Shown piece by piece: positions 11,501 through 26,161 of a DNA stretch of 64,000 bases. Numbering within the stretch: the stretch's first letter is position 1; each line of letters begins with the position of its first letter. The notes under the pieces are model-generated. The model was not told the origin of the DNA and did not search any database. It saw only the letters and a program-made list of their open reading frames with translations. The translations under genes and the position numbers were made by a program. Source of the DNA: Chlorokybus atmophyticus (Eukaryota > Streptophyta > Chlorokybophyceae > Chlorokybales > Chlorokybaceae); assembly GCA_009103225.1 (NCBI GenBank), contig RHPI01003642.1, positions 651,612 through 715,611 on the forward strand, written 5' to 3'.

Positions 11501-13667
11501 TGGATCGGATCGACGGAGCGTGTCCAGCAAAAAGGGCAACAGGTTGGATGACACAATGTAAGGGTTTAGAAGCGGCTGGAGATACTCCAGGATGGCTGCA
11601 GCAAACAAGACCTGCAGACGCACATGTTTGCTGGTATCTACAGACAAAGTGCGCGCACACAACCAACAAAATTGTAACGTGACCACAAGTGACCTACACA
11701 GTCTGCATGTTCACCTCATCATCAGAAGCAAATGAAGGACCCATTCGTAGCGTCTCCCCAGAGGCAAAGCCATCTTCGTTGCTCTGCACTTGAACAAGCC
11801 TTTGGAAGCAAGTCAACAGGTGATCTGCCTGACTCAACGTCAATGGTGATGGGGGATCCTGAAGCGGTAGGAATCCTTCAACTGGGTAGTCCAAAGGCCT
11901 TCCTCCAAAATTAAGATGACATCGCTCTCCGTGAGACAGACTGACAGCTGGGAAGTAGGCAGCACCCGGCAACAATCCGCGAACCTTATTAAACGCTACA
12001 CCCAGTGAAACACCATTCCGGTAAAATGTGATCTCACCAGCTGACAAGTCCAAGCAGCAACCAATGACGTCACCAGGCACCCAGGCTTGGCCATATGGAT
12101 GGCAGCTGACGTGCCATTTCTTTACGCGCTTTCCATCGTAAGCGAACGAGTCAGGAGCATCTCCCACTCCCTCTTCATTGGTGAACGGACACCTCAATGT
12201 GGCCCAGCCGAGCTGTTGAATGCCAGCTGTGCCAAGAGTAACCTCAAACATCCATTTGCCCTTGAAGACACAGACATTTGCACGCGCACTGCTAAAGTTG
12301 CTTTGGCTTTCTAGTGTCAGGTCGCCATCCTCAAATTTAATGTCCCCTGATGCCGTTTCTCGCAACATTCGCGCAACCTTTGGACCGAGACGGCCAGTGG
12401 CTGAATAGCCATTAAGCTGGTCAGGTTGGGGCGCTGTAGTACTGGGTTGTGAAAACTGTTCGGCTGCAGCACCCTCAATACCTGTAACGCCATTCTGACA
12501 TCAGAAAAGCAAGTGGAGGCTCTGCTACAAACATACTCCCTCGCACGCGTATTGCTACGTGATGTCCCAATAAGGCCGTACTGCAGTATAGCCAGTACAA
12601 CACTAGGGCCTTCATGGGAAATCACAGATGAACGACAGCTTGTGCTCCGGCAATTGCTACGATCAAGGACAACAGACATGGACGAGGACAACATGAGGGA
12701 TGACTGGCATCCATACCGCGTGGCTGACGGACCAACATGCAGCAAGGACACTATGTTGGCAGTGAGGCACTAAAGCATGCAGCATGCAATGCGCAGCAGT
12801 GTGTGCTGATTGCTGTGCATCGCACACACAATCAACAAAGCAACACATAGCAGCTTGTGCGCATAACACGGCAACGTGGACAATCCACCTGCCAACGCCA
12901 ATCACACGCTTGTGCTAGCACGCATCATGGCCAAGTAACCCAGCATGATGGGTATGACAACTTTGGGAAACGTCTAGTGGTGATTATGCCGTTTCTAGAA
13001 TGTGAAACCACCTTTGTATACCCTACTGGCTCACATGGTCATGCAAACTACTAGCCGGTTAAGTTCACGAAATACTCCATATGTGCGTAGTGATCAATCA
13101 ACCCTACAGATGACGTTTCGGACAACACTGACATGCGCGGTACGCATCTAGCCCACAAGCTGTCACAAGGCCACCTGCAAGCTCTCACTGCTTGCAGACT
13201 TGCATGTAAACATAGGAGACTCGACAACGACATGACTGTAATCAGTTAATGAACAATCTAGCACACGGCCTGATAAAAGGCAGGATGTAGAATGCGCGGA
13301 AGAGAGGCAAGGCTACTTAGCGTGTGTTACCTTCCATAGGAGTACTTGATTCAGCGGTGTCTGCGTTGTCTATTTGAGCAACCTGGCTACTGCTGGTAGC
13401 CTCATCTGCTAACGCAGCAAGCCGGGCCTCCAGCGTCGCCTGCACCGCTGCGATATTGACACGACCATCCTCCACAAACTCGCTCTTCTCCACACCGAGA
13501 ACATGGCGGACATGCTTATTGAGCTCCATGGCTGGATCCTTGATCTCCTGCATATGGATGCTGGTGGTGTCGTCCGCAAGCAGCAGGGCCAGCCCGGCGC
13601 TGGCTTTATCCTCCTTGCCCTCAACACCGGCCGACCCGACACGCGCTGGCTCTGCCTCCCTGGGCAT
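8504..13667 (-). CDS. RKP: RKP/KPC1 (RNF123)-type SPRY-RING E3 ubiquitin ligase
   Basis: Supported exons are 13331-13667 (N-terminus, with ELNKHVRHVLG), 11715-12494 (SPRY domain), 10502-11611, 9997-10422, 9558-9908, 9239-9444, 8917-9118 and 8504-8893. A small exon within about 12537-12700 (VISHEGPSVVLA) is needed between the first two; its ends are not resolved. The SPRY domain has FSSARANVCVFKGKWMFEV, GIQQLGWATLRCPF, EEGVGDAPDSFAYDG, FYRNGVSLGVAF and HLNFGGRPLDYPV. The alpha-helical middle includes RKCTIMFELSVNLERILEF. The C-terminal C3HC4 RING reads CSICYANDEDTKFEPCGH, then CRRCISRH and CFFC. In plants RKP, and in animals KPC1, target CDK inhibitors for degradation; that substrate is inferred here. 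A longer start at 13721 is also in frame. Confidence 0.88.
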
Positions 13668-14278
13668 CGTCACCCAACCCCACGGAGCCCTTGCCTGCCG
13701 CGCCGTCGTCGCACCTAGCAATCCAGCTTTACAGTGATCAGGCGCAGATCCTTCTCCACAGTCTCAGGTGCTTGCTGCTTCAACTCCAACTCAACGCACA
13801 ATTGCCACAATCACAAACAGCCACCTACACTATGGACCCTCAACCACCTCGCTACTAACTCCAGCTCAATCCAAGACACCCACGGCACAGACCACCTCGC
13901 CGCCGCCTCCACCGCCTTCCAGAAGGCGCCACTCTCTGTGACAAGTACGTCAGCACGCGACTGACACCTTCAACCGGCTAATTTACAAGCGCCAGACGAG
14001 TAACACCCAAACGCCGGAGCAGCTAGATAGCCCTCAACGCCGAGCCAGGGACAACGCCTCTCCAACCACACCTCACCGCCACCGCCGTCGCCACCGCCAC
14101 CGCCACCGCCAACACCTATTGACCCCTACTTGCCAACATCCGATATGCTAGCGACGCACGCCTTGTGTGCCAAGTCGGATTGTGATTAATGGCCGCAGTG
14201 TTTCAAGTGACTGAAGTGACTGAAAACTTCTCAGTAGCCGGAGATTCAAACTATGAGCCCTGTCCACTTGGCGGCATC
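13668..14278. other. Divergent intergenic region (RKP / coiled-coil gene)
   Basis: About 610 bp between two divergent starts, probably holding both promoters and 5' UTRs. A CACCGC-rich trinucleotide stretch lies at about 14085-14110. No TATA box is obvious. Confidence 0.5.
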
Positions 14279-15653
14279 ATGTGCGCTGCGGCCATGGAGC
14301 GGCGGCGGCGACGGCGGCGGAGGGAGGAGCTGGGGGCGGGGGAGGGGGCGGAGGGAGGGGAGAGGGGAGGAGGTCACGAGGACGAAGAAGAGGAGCCGGG
14401 AGCTGGGCGACGTGAGCGGCGTAAGAGGGGAGAGAAAAGAGGGGAGGTGGGACAGAGGGATGAGGGGCAAGCAGCCCGCAAACGGACGGGGCCAGCGGTA
14501 GTGAGGGGTCCCTCCTCGCCGTCTGCTGTTGTTGAGCATGATGGCGGACAGCATGCTTGTACACCGGGAAGCCTCGCCAAGCGTGAGCAAGCGAGGCTTA
14601 GCAGCCTGTTGCGCGGCATGGAGCCAGCTAGTGCTGGCAGAGCCAAAGGCATGTCCAAGCTGGAGAGCATGCAGCCGCAGCTGTTGCCTGCAGAACCCTC
14701 ACAGCCTGCTTCTGCGGGCCACAGGAAGAAACTCAAGCGACTGAAGCAGCAACGGCAAGCGGAAGTTCAGGATAGACTACTGCCACCCAAGCCACGCAAT
14801 GCTGCTGCCAACAGTAAGCACACACCTTAACGCGGTCGCATGGCCACTTGTGGTACTGTATTTTTCAGTCACGGCTATGCCTGCACCAGCTTGTGGTTTC
14901 CTTCCACCGGTCGTTGGTTGCTTAAGCGTTGCAGTTGTGCGTTGCTATGCTTGTAGATGCATGCTGTTTGTGCTGGCTGATTGAGGTACCAATTCAAATG
15001 TCTGTTGCAGCATTTGCAGAGATTGCAGATGCAGTCGATGCGGCAGCTGATGCGATGGTCATGAAGTTGGGGCGACGCGAGCGAGCTGCGGTCGAAGAAA
15101 AAATCGGCCACTTTGCAGCCGACATGCGTGCACAGCTGTCTGAGTATGAGGACGCCCTAGTAGAGAGACAGCAACTTGATCGTGAGATTCGTCAGGTAAT
15201 GGTTAGCACCTTTGTTTAGGCTTGTGCGTTTAGGATTTCATTTACATGACTTGGGCGTTGCAGGCCAAGCGGTTAATGAAGGAAGCGCGAGCCACACTGC
15301 TCACACTGCGGCGTGAGCAGCTGCAGATAGCGGATGAAATGGAGGCTGTTCAAATTGACTACAAAGAAGGTGAAGTCCGGCGCAAGCAGTTGGAGGATGC
15401 GCATGGGTTCTTGACAGCATTGGAGTCTGCTCAGCCTGTTCAGAGCACAGATGCCCGTGGTCCTCAAGCAACAGCACAACTCCCACCTGAAAGTGCAGAG
15501 CAGACAGTGCACAATGTAGCTGCCATGCTTGCGGCTGTCACATCACGCTGCCACAACGTCTCTGAGTTACATGCACTGAATGAGGACCTGCAGCAGTCCT
15601 TAAGCAGTTTACTGGCTTGGAAGTCCGCACAAGGTGGCTGTGGGGTGACGTAA
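14279..15653 (+). CDS. Unrecognised coiled-coil protein with basic/acidic low-complexity N-terminus
   Basis: Three exons (14279-14813, 15011-15195, 15264-15653), phase closed, about 369 residues. Residues 6-80 are a run of Arg, Glu and Gly, then a Ser/Ala/Lys linker ending in a basic patch (HRKKLKRLKQQRQAE). Exons 2 and 3 encode a heptad-like helical region rich in Glu, Leu, Arg and Gln (RERAAVEEKIGHF, REIRQ, RREQLQIADEMEAV, HGFLTALESAQ), ending in a second short helix. I do not recognise the family. The layout, a basic disordered N-terminus plus a C-terminal coiled coil, resembles CENP-Q/CENP-U-type kinetochore subunits, but that is only a suggestion. The start could be Met at 14279 or 14294; upstream in-frame codons to 14189 make the N-terminus uncertain. 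Confidence 0.7.
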
Positions 15654-16067
15654 CTGGGAGTGGGTTTAGGTAGAGTTCGACAGCTGTCATAGCAATGCCT
15701 TGTCGCTCAGCACACATTGCTGTGGTTGTGACAGCTGCATGGTGGTTTCAGTGTGCCAGCAATGTGGAGTGTTGCATACAATGTGGCGCATGTATGCGCA
15801 TGCAAAGAAACATACAAGTGTTGGCAACGTACAGCATGGTTCTGTTGGATGTGTGCACTAAAGTCCACGCCAATCTGGAGTCAAATGTGCCTTCGATGAC
15901 TTGAAAACTGCTTGCAAAGTGGCATGGAGTCAGTATCACTGGTTGCTATACACACAGTAACAACTTGTATTCTTGCATCAACTACAGGCAAACATGGCAG
16001 GCAGTAAGTCCCATAGCTGTGTTAACAATGCACGCATGCGAGCGTACAATAGCGATCCGCATGTTAA
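15654..16067. other. Convergent intergenic region
   Basis: About 410 bp between the coiled-coil gene (+) and the SnRK1 gene (-) stop codons. Nothing recognisable beyond probable 3' UTRs. Confidence 0.5.
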
Positions 16068-18857
<2,790 letters not shown>

Positions 18858-19663
18858 GTGTCACTCGACGTCCAACTTCCTGACTCAACTACTAGCAGCT
18901 GTGAAACCAGCGCTGCTGTGCTGTTGTGTGCAACGCTCTGCGCGCTTCAAGCCCCAAAAGGCATTGCGAAAAGCACTCACTAAACACCATCAAACCCTCC
19001 ACGACGCAGCAAGAAAGCTGCAAATGCACCCCGTCTGCGTTAACCCTTCACAGCCAAGCCACCAAACCCTATTCACACCGTCGCCGCTTCATCATGCCCC
19101 TAGCAACAGCGACAGCACAGCCTGTGTGGCGAGCAGAGAGTAGCGTGTTTGTGGTCCTTCAATGGCCGCCCTCACTGATGCCAAGCAGGCTTTGCGCCAG
19201 CACTCGACCTCGACCGCCTCACCACCAATCAACACGCTACCCACGCCCACAAGCAGCAAGCACACTCCACTGCCACCGCAAACAGCCTACGCTGCAGACC
19301 AAACCCGCGCGCTGCTTCGCCCACTCCGCCACCACCCTCCCGCCCGCACCACCGCCGCCGCCACCACCACCCAGGGCGACGCTGCCACCAGCAAAGTCCC
19401 CAATCCGGTCAGTCTCCCTCGAGCCGGAATCAGGACCTCGGCCAGCTGCAAGCTGATTGGCTGGGCTGTGAACTTTTGCACCAGCAGCAAAATGCGGGTG
19501 CGCTTGCAGCCGTCCGATGGCAGATATCTCTTTAGCCATCTCTAGCCTTTGGCACTGTCCGTGGCGTGGGCGGTGTCGGTGTAGGTGTGAGCGGCGGCGG
19601 TGACGGTGGCAGTGCAGGTGGTGTTAGAGATAGAGGGTTGGTGGTGTTGGAGAGCTGGTCATC
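18858..19663. other. Divergent intergenic region (SnRK1 / ABM-like gene)
   Basis: About 800 bp between divergent starts. It is CAC/CCG-rich on the plus strand (19210-19400), a composition typical of GC-rich 5' UTR or promoter in this window. No conserved domain is present in the open frames. Confidence 0.45.
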
Positions 19664-20827
19664 ATGGAGGCGGTTTCGACGCGCGTGTTCATGTCCTCAG
19701 TGGCTGTGAGCAGCAGCGCGAGGTGCAGCGGCGCTTGCTCGCATCCGAGCAGGAGCAATGTAGAGGCTGCTTCGGCTGTAAGCAGACGGGGTGCTTTCTG
19801 CGGGCAGCAGGTTACAGGGCGGCCGCACAGCGCGTCGTTGCATAGCTCCCCAGCTGCTGCTTCCGCTTCGCCTCGAAGAACTCCCACAGTGGCCGCTGTG
19901 AGGGTGTCCACTGCACGCACCGTCGTCCTCACCGCTACGCTTGTCGCTAAGGAAGGCGCCCGCGACGAAGTTATGCAGCTCTGCAAGGACGTTGTCAACA
20001 GGACCAAAGAAACGCAGGTATGACCACTTACGCTGTTGAACAATGTCTGCAATGAGACCCGACATGCACTTCATGCGCCTACGCCTGCTCTCCCATTGCT
20101 TACTGCACGTTACAGCGTGGATTTCTCTTGTTCAAAGGAATCCTGCTGTAGTGTGCGCTGCTTTTGTGCCCCATGATGCTGCATGCGTGCTGCGTGCATG
20201 TCTCGTGGCATTCATTTGTTGCGTCATGCAGATGCAGCCGGGTTCAAAGAGTGGCGTCATTAGCTACGAGTGCAGCGAGGATGGGTATGAGCCAGGCGTT
20301 TTCCACTTCTGGGAGCGCTACACAAGCCAGCAAACCATGACGGCGCACCTACAGTCAGAAGAGCACAAGACCTTTGTTGACCAGGCAAGGTTTCAAACGG
20401 CTATCAACCGGGGTTGGCCAACCGCCGCATGAGTTATTTACCGATTGATGTGCAGGTGGCAAAGCTGCTCTCCAAGCCAATTGCTATGTGTCTGTATGAG
20501 TACAAGGACGGCCAATTGGGACCAGTTGCTTATCCTCTGGGTAAGTTGTTGCCTCGCTTTGTTGATTGACAAGGGTGAAGACACAGACCCCGACAGTTAC
20601 AAACAGTGACGAACACCACTAGTGTCGGGTGGCTTGATAATCACATGTTGAATGCAGGCCCCAAGGGTGAAGGAGGTCTGGATGATGCCACCGGCCAGGG
20701 CGGTATGGCAGGTGGTGCAGGCATGAAGCAGCACGCGCAGGTAGACCTCGGAATGGTGGAGCGGGACTCTTGGGGACTGGACAAGATGCTGAAGAGCATG
20801 ACCAGCATTTTGGGCGGGAAGAAGTAG
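19664..20827 (+). CDS. ABM-like dimeric alpha-beta barrel protein with organelle-type leader
   Basis: Four exons (19664-20017, 20232-20384, 20456-20540, 20658-20827), phase closed, about 253 residues. Residues 1-85 are rich in Ser, Ala and Arg with almost no acids, like a plastid or mitochondrial transit peptide. Residues 85-170 resemble the antibiotic-biosynthesis-monooxygenase (ABM/YgiN) fold: VVLTATLVAKEGARDEVMQL, SYECSEDGYEPGVFHFWERY, then MTAHLQSEEHKTFVDQ and VAKLLSKPIAM. The C-terminal 60 residues are Gly/Met/Asp-rich and end in MLKSMTSILGGKK. Members of this fold act on quinones, haem or small ring compounds, or have no known activity; no substrate can be inferred. Intron 2 uses a GC donor (CAG|GCAAGG), the only choice that keeps the frame into exon 3. 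Confidence 0.82.
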
Positions 20828-22881
20828 GCATGATAGACATTGTTTGTTTTGGCGCGTTTACATAGCAGCAATACACAGTGTAAACAATACTGCGTGTGAA
20901 ATGCGGCGCGGCTGCGCACATGCATATTACTTGAACAGTGTGTGTGAAGAGCTTGGACTGGAATTTGATACACAGGGCACCTGCAATAGTGCACTCTTAC
21001 TCACCAAGCCTAGACATACATATGGCCTGTAGCAACAGTCCAAGCAAGTGCCAGATCAAGAAATTGCGATACTAAGACAACTGCAGTGCACTATGTGCAA
21101 TGCGCAGGTTATTAATCACATTTTCTACCATGCAGTCTGCGCTCACACATCTATCAAGCTATGCACACCACAGGCAAGGTAAGATACGGTGCGGCAAGCA
21201 GGTGGGCGCAGTGACATGACACTTGGAGTCATCACGTTACATATACTCAGTGCCCTTATGTGCTATGCAATGCGTAGGCAAGGACAATTGTGGTAGACTT
21301 ACAGGTAATTAGCAGGCAGCATGAAGGCGCCTTGCCGTGGTGGTCGATGTGGTGAGTGTTGGTGGTGTTGGTTGCATTGATGTGCACGTAGGTATGCATT
21401 CGCTCTTGCAACTTTTGTACAATGCATATGGTATATGCCATAGGGCAAAGAAGCAATCCAAATGCACAACAAGCAGCACCGCAAGCAGCAGCAAGCCAGC
21501 AAGCTGGACACAAAGACAGGCAAGAGCAAGACTTCAATTACTACAGGGGGCTTTACAACTATGTGCACTACATGCACTACGTGCTTTAGGCGGGGCATGC
21601 ATGCAATATGACTTATACCCTATGCATGTGTGGTAGGGTGCAGTGTAAGACCCGCTCGCACAAGCTTAGACACTGACTACACTTGGCAAGGGCAAGAGAG
21701 TAGGGAAACACAAGTGTTAGCAACGCAGCAATAAGTAAGTAATAGTGAATGCGAGTTAATATGCAGTCTACCAGCTGTTAACACAATCTCAAAGCGCTCG
21801 TGCAACAACTCGGTTGTTGCGCAACATTTGCAATCCCTAACCTTAACTCACCACAACAATGCAAATGCGTTGCAGGATTAATATAACAAAGTCTTGATAC
21901 AATGCAAGTCGTCATCGCTCCATCACGCGGCCGTTGCTGTGCAGGTTGTCCTCTCGTCTATTGCGTGCCCTTGCTTTGCCCTACCTTTTTATTACGTTAG
22001 GCCTCTTTCTACGTATACTACTAGGGTCTTTGTTGCGTCTAGCTGAGTCTAGAACGTTGTTCAGACCTATCGTGGTGGATTGTAGTCCAGCTGTGTAAGT
22101 TGCGACATCTGCAACTTGCAAAAGTACACAACAATATATATAAGTTTAACAAAGAATGCGAACGCAAATGACGCGTGTGCGTTTGAATATCGCAACCCTC
22201 GCGTGAAGTGTCAAAAGTTAACTATTGTGCGTTTGGTGACTTAACGCACACAACCCATCAACATGTATGTTTTATAATCAACATAAATACGTCAATAAAA
22301 GAGCAGTTATGAGCATGTTTTCAACAGACTTATCGTAACTTCGCTGCAAGATGTTTATGTGATTAAGACTATCTACGAAATGCAATAGAGACCTGACGCG
22401 TGGTCTTACTGTGTGCTTCAATAACCATTTCACATAAGTTCGAGTAAAGCTGCGTGGGATATTCTGTGGCAGGGGCTATGCAAAAAGTAGTGAAAATTGT
22501 CACAGCATTAATGGCCTCGTCGTCATAGGCTGCAAATATTCGCGACGTCAAACGCAACTTTATTGGGGATTTTTATGACAGCGCCGCCGGTACTCAACAT
22601 ATCACCCCACGAAGCCTAATTCGGCGGTGTACGAAATCAATTATAAAAGCACACTGCATTCATTATATAATAACTAACTTTATGATGTACACCTATTGAT
22701 TATTATTTAACAAAACAATGCATAATGTTGCATTTAACTTAAGAGAAAAAATTGTTCGCATTCTGTTTGTAAGTGTGACCGCTTGTATTTCATATGTTTC
22801 AATATGTTTACTTAGCCGATCCGCACAACATGCTTGATAGGTTGTATTTATTAGTAGCATATTACAACATGTCATTGAATT

Positions 22882-23207
22882 GTGAGGGCGCGACATCGAT
22901 GACAGCAACGGTGGCGAAGACATGTATGCCCACGTTGCCATGGAGTAAAGCGGCAACCTCACCCGTGGTCCATAATATTGGGGTCAGCACAATCGCGCCT
23001 CAGCTTGGCTCTCACACATGGGCGCCGCGACGGAGGCAGTGAGCTTAAAAGCACACAACCATTTCACCACTGCAGCTTTTGTCATACATGCGCGACTACT
23101 GTATGTGCAATTATATGTACCAAAGTGAAGAAAAGCACTTTGCTGCTGAACATGCACAAACGGGGTGTTTCGTCAGCTATGACCACCTGCATTTACACGC
23201 GCATGTA
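22882..23207 (+). repeat. Copy 1 of a ~330 bp diverged direct repeat
   Basis: It starts GTGAGGGCGCGACAT and ends near CACGCGCATGTAA. It matches copy 2 along its whole length, including GCGGCAACCTCAC and AAAAGCACACAACCATTT. A frameshift separates two stretches that are in one frame in copy 2. Confidence 0.8.
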
Positions 23208-23452
23208 ACCTTTTTTAACAATCTATTATGTGATATATACAACTCTTGATAATGTTGGCAAACTTGAAAACATGATGCATAATGCTGCGTCAGATTGTGA
23301 AGATGTTTGAAAATTGTTTGTCTTAAGTTGCTATAAGGTATCATATGATATCAACTTGAAGTGGGAGATCGCTTTCAAATTGTTAGTTTTAATATGTTTG
23401 CTTATTTAATGTAATTATCTTAAGCATAGAACATGCATATGCCATTTAAGTG

Positions 23453-23788
23453 GTGAGGGCGCGACATAGATGTAACAATGATGGTGTCAAAGATTGTATG
23501 CTCACATCATTACACGTTTAAAGCGGCAACCTCACTCGTGGTCCACAATATTAAGGTCAGCATTTTTGAGCCTCAGCTCGGCTCTTACACACATGAACGC
23601 AGCGACGGAGGCAATGAGCTCAAAAGCACACAACCATTTGGCAGCCGCAGCTCTTATCATACAAGGGCGCCTATTGCGTGTGTGTAATAGTACGCACAAA
23701 ATTGAAGAAAAGCAGATTGCTAGTGAACATTATATGCACAAGCAGGGTGTCCCGACAGCCATGACCACCTGCATTCACGCGCATGCAA
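23453..23788 (+). repeat. Copy 2 of a ~330 bp diverged direct repeat
   Basis: Same orientation as copy 1, about 570 bp downstream. The protein-level match to copy 1 (KAATSxVVHNIxVS, PQLGSxT, ELKSTQPF) suggests an old coding relic or an element fragment. Confidence 0.8.
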
Positions 23789-24175
23789 GTCTCTCCCAAA
23801 CAGAGTCAATCAATTATTGAGATCATCGCACATTTTACACGGTGACTGATAAGAGACTCAGGACTGTCGAATGCCTGACCCTATCTGACCCTAACGGACC
23901 TAACGACTTCGACCACAAAGGGAATAAATGAACTGAGCCGTCAGTGGCGTGTCGATTATAGTGTCGATTATAGTCTCAGTCGACGCGGGCCGAATTGACG
24001 TTGTCGAACTTTGACGGTAAAAGTGCCTGTCGACGTCGACATGAGACAACCGTTCAACAGTTCGAGCGGGATGGACTTGTTGTCTGAGAATCACAATGTG
24101 ATTTAGGGTTGGTGGGCACAAGGACATCTACATGGCGGCAAAAAGAAGTGGCGCCGGCGGGAGAAGCACAAAGAC

Positions 24176-24184
24176 AAACCCTAA
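24176..24184 (+). promoter_or_regulatory. Telo-box (AAACCCTAA)
   Basis: Perfect telo-box about 370 bp upstream of the enoyl-CoA hydratase start codon. Regulatory role inferred from plants. Confidence 0.4.
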
Positions 24185-24556
24185 ATCCCACACAATGAAC
24201 AGGCACTGTCGATGTCGACGCGCGTCGGCGCCTCCAAACGTGTCATGCTCAGTCGACCTCGACATGAGATGACCGATCCACCTCTGTCAGCATCGACAGA
24301 ACCCAACAGCCTGTTGCCTGTCATCGTCGACACGCGCTCAATTGTTGACATTGCTGAGTTAATACTTGCCTCACCAGCACTGCTCCGGCTCCCCGACTGC
24401 AAAGGGCCTGTCACAGCTTGTGGTGACCGGCTGACGTCAGCAGCCGAGGTGCCACCTCGGATAAGCTCAAAAGCGAAATGCAACGCTGCTCGCACTTGTC
24501 GCGCTTCTGTCCGCCGAGCGGCGGCGGTGGACGGTGACATCGTCTTCCGCGACACC

Positions 24557-26161
24557 ATGGAGGGCGGCTCGTTGGTAGCGGTTGAACGCCGTGAGCACGT
24601 CGCCATCGTGACGTTGAACCGGCCCGCCGCCCTTAACGCGCTCACCGTGGGCATGATTCAGGAGCTGGCCGCAGTGTTCCGGGAGCTGAAAACGGACGCC
24701 ACGCTGTGCTGCGCCGTCCTCACCGGCGCCGGAAAGGCCTTCTGTGCCGGTGTGGTAAGACCTGAGTGTCTGACATTGTTGCGTACGCGTTGCATACCTG
24801 GGCCAACGCATGTGTAGTTCCCGTTTGGAGAGTGCGTACGTTCTTCCACACAACAGTTGGCTCGCTACTGCGACAGCAGCAATGCCGGCGCACACACCAA
24901 CGACTCGACTGTACTGTAAAGGCTCATGTCAATATGCGCACTAGGCTTTCGTGCATACATCACAATTACATGTGTTCCTCCCCCTTTGCCATTCCAGCGA
25001 GATTTGAACATGGAAGTGACCTGCGCCACGCTATGTTCATGCTGGGCATCGAAGTAGCGCGATTGCACAAGTACAAGAACGTGTATGTAGCTGTGATCAG
25101 AAAGCCTTTTCTATTGTTGTGACAAACCGCACACCATGCAATCTGCAATGCTTGCAACACAGCTTGCATGCCTATCGCCACGGTGCATGAGTTCGGTCGA
25201 TTGGTTGTACTCATTGCACCGGCAGCATTGCAGCCAGACTCAGTGCATTGGCAAATACCTTGCATGTACACTGGCCAACCACGCTTCATTTTGGCTGCCA
25301 CTTCGGGGTATGCCCACAGAAAAATACGCTGCGTCCCACGCGCTTTTCCATTGTCAGGTCACAAGCAGATCAGCTAACTCTGCTGCTTTACGATTGAACA
25401 GGATCTGACCGCCGGCCAGTCTGTCTTCCAAGGAGGCTACCGTGATCCAGAAACGGACCCCGTTGCACAGATGGAGGCCTGTCCTTTCCCAATTATTGGA
25501 GCTGTAAATGGTGCTGCATACACTGGCGGATTTGAGCTAGCACTCGCTTGCGATGTACTTGTGGCCTCATCCAGTGCCAAGTTTGCTGACACGCATGTGA
25601 AGTTTGGAGTTATGCCAGGGTAAGATTAAACCATAACTTGGTGTTAGCTGCTGCACAGATGGCAAAGTTGTGCGGACAGGCTTATGCTTGCCAGTTTATG
25701 CGCAGTTGGGGTTTGTCACAGAAGCTCTCGCGGTTAATAGGTGCTAACCGCGCTCGCGAAGTGTCCTTCACTGCGCAGCCTATTGATGGAGCGCTGGCAG
25801 AGAGATGGGGCTTGGTCAGCAGAGTGGTCGCCCCTTCAGAGCTTATGCCTACTGCGCTCAGCATTGCAGCGAGCATATGCAGCAATGTGCCTGACCTTGT
25901 GCGGCGCTACAAGTCTGTGCTGAACGATGGACTCAGCTTGCCACTTGGCGAAGCAAGGCAGCTTGAACGGGTGAGGATGCAATCCTGTAGGTCCATCTTG
26001 TGCTTACTGCGTTCATTCTGCCCGCACTCCCTGACTATTTTACCTTGCTGCAGGATCGGGCCGCAGACTATTACTCCAACATGACTCCAGATCAATTCAA
26101 GGCCATGCAGGATTTCATCCAACAGAGGTCGAAGTCGCAGTCTGCAAGGTCGAAGCTATGA
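24557..26161 (+). CDS. ECHIA: Peroxisomal monofunctional enoyl-CoA hydratase (ECHIA type)
   Basis: Four exons (24557-24754, 25402-25619, 25706-25970, 26054-26161), phase closed, 262 residues, nearly the same as Arabidopsis ECHIA. Crotonase-fold landmarks: VAIVTLNRPAALNALT, TGAGKAFCAGVDLTAGQSVF (oxyanion-hole region), IIGAVNGAAYTGGFELALAC, FADTHVKFGVMPGWGLSQKL and REVSFTAQP. The protein ends SARSKL then stop, a canonical type-1 peroxisomal targeting signal. It hydrates trans-2-enoyl-CoA to 3-hydroxyacyl-CoA in peroxisomal beta-oxidation. I chose the ATG at 24557 because the homologous N-terminus begins there; an upstream in-frame extension from 24212 has no family match and would be unusual for a PTS1 protein. 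Intron 1 (647 bp) is long for this window. Confidence 0.95.

Larger units (their letters stand above)
20828..24556. other. Long intergenic region with a duplicated relic
   Basis: About 3.7 kb. 20828-22880 has no supportable gene. 22882-23788 carries two diverged copies of a ~330 bp sequence, listed separately. 23930-24330 is rich in TCGAC motifs and includes a 12-bp direct repeat (TGTCGATTATAG twice near 23950). The last 400 bp are the presumed promoter of the enoyl-CoA hydratase gene. Confidence 0.5.

Noticed and set aside
11694-11712. Extension of the RKP SPRY exon to an in-frame TAG
   Set aside because: Splicing at the earlier GTGAAC donor (11715) into 11611 keeps phase and continues the family alignment; the stop lies in the intron.
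13734-14180. Plus-strand proline/threonine-rich open frames upstream of the coiled-coil gene
   Set aside because: Composition follows the CAC/CCG-rich DNA, with no conserved motif and no splice link to the gene.
24212-24556. N-terminal extension of the enoyl-CoA hydratase from an upstream in-frame Met
   Set aside because: No family similarity, and the protein already carries a C-terminal peroxisomal signal. More likely 5' UTR that happens to be open.
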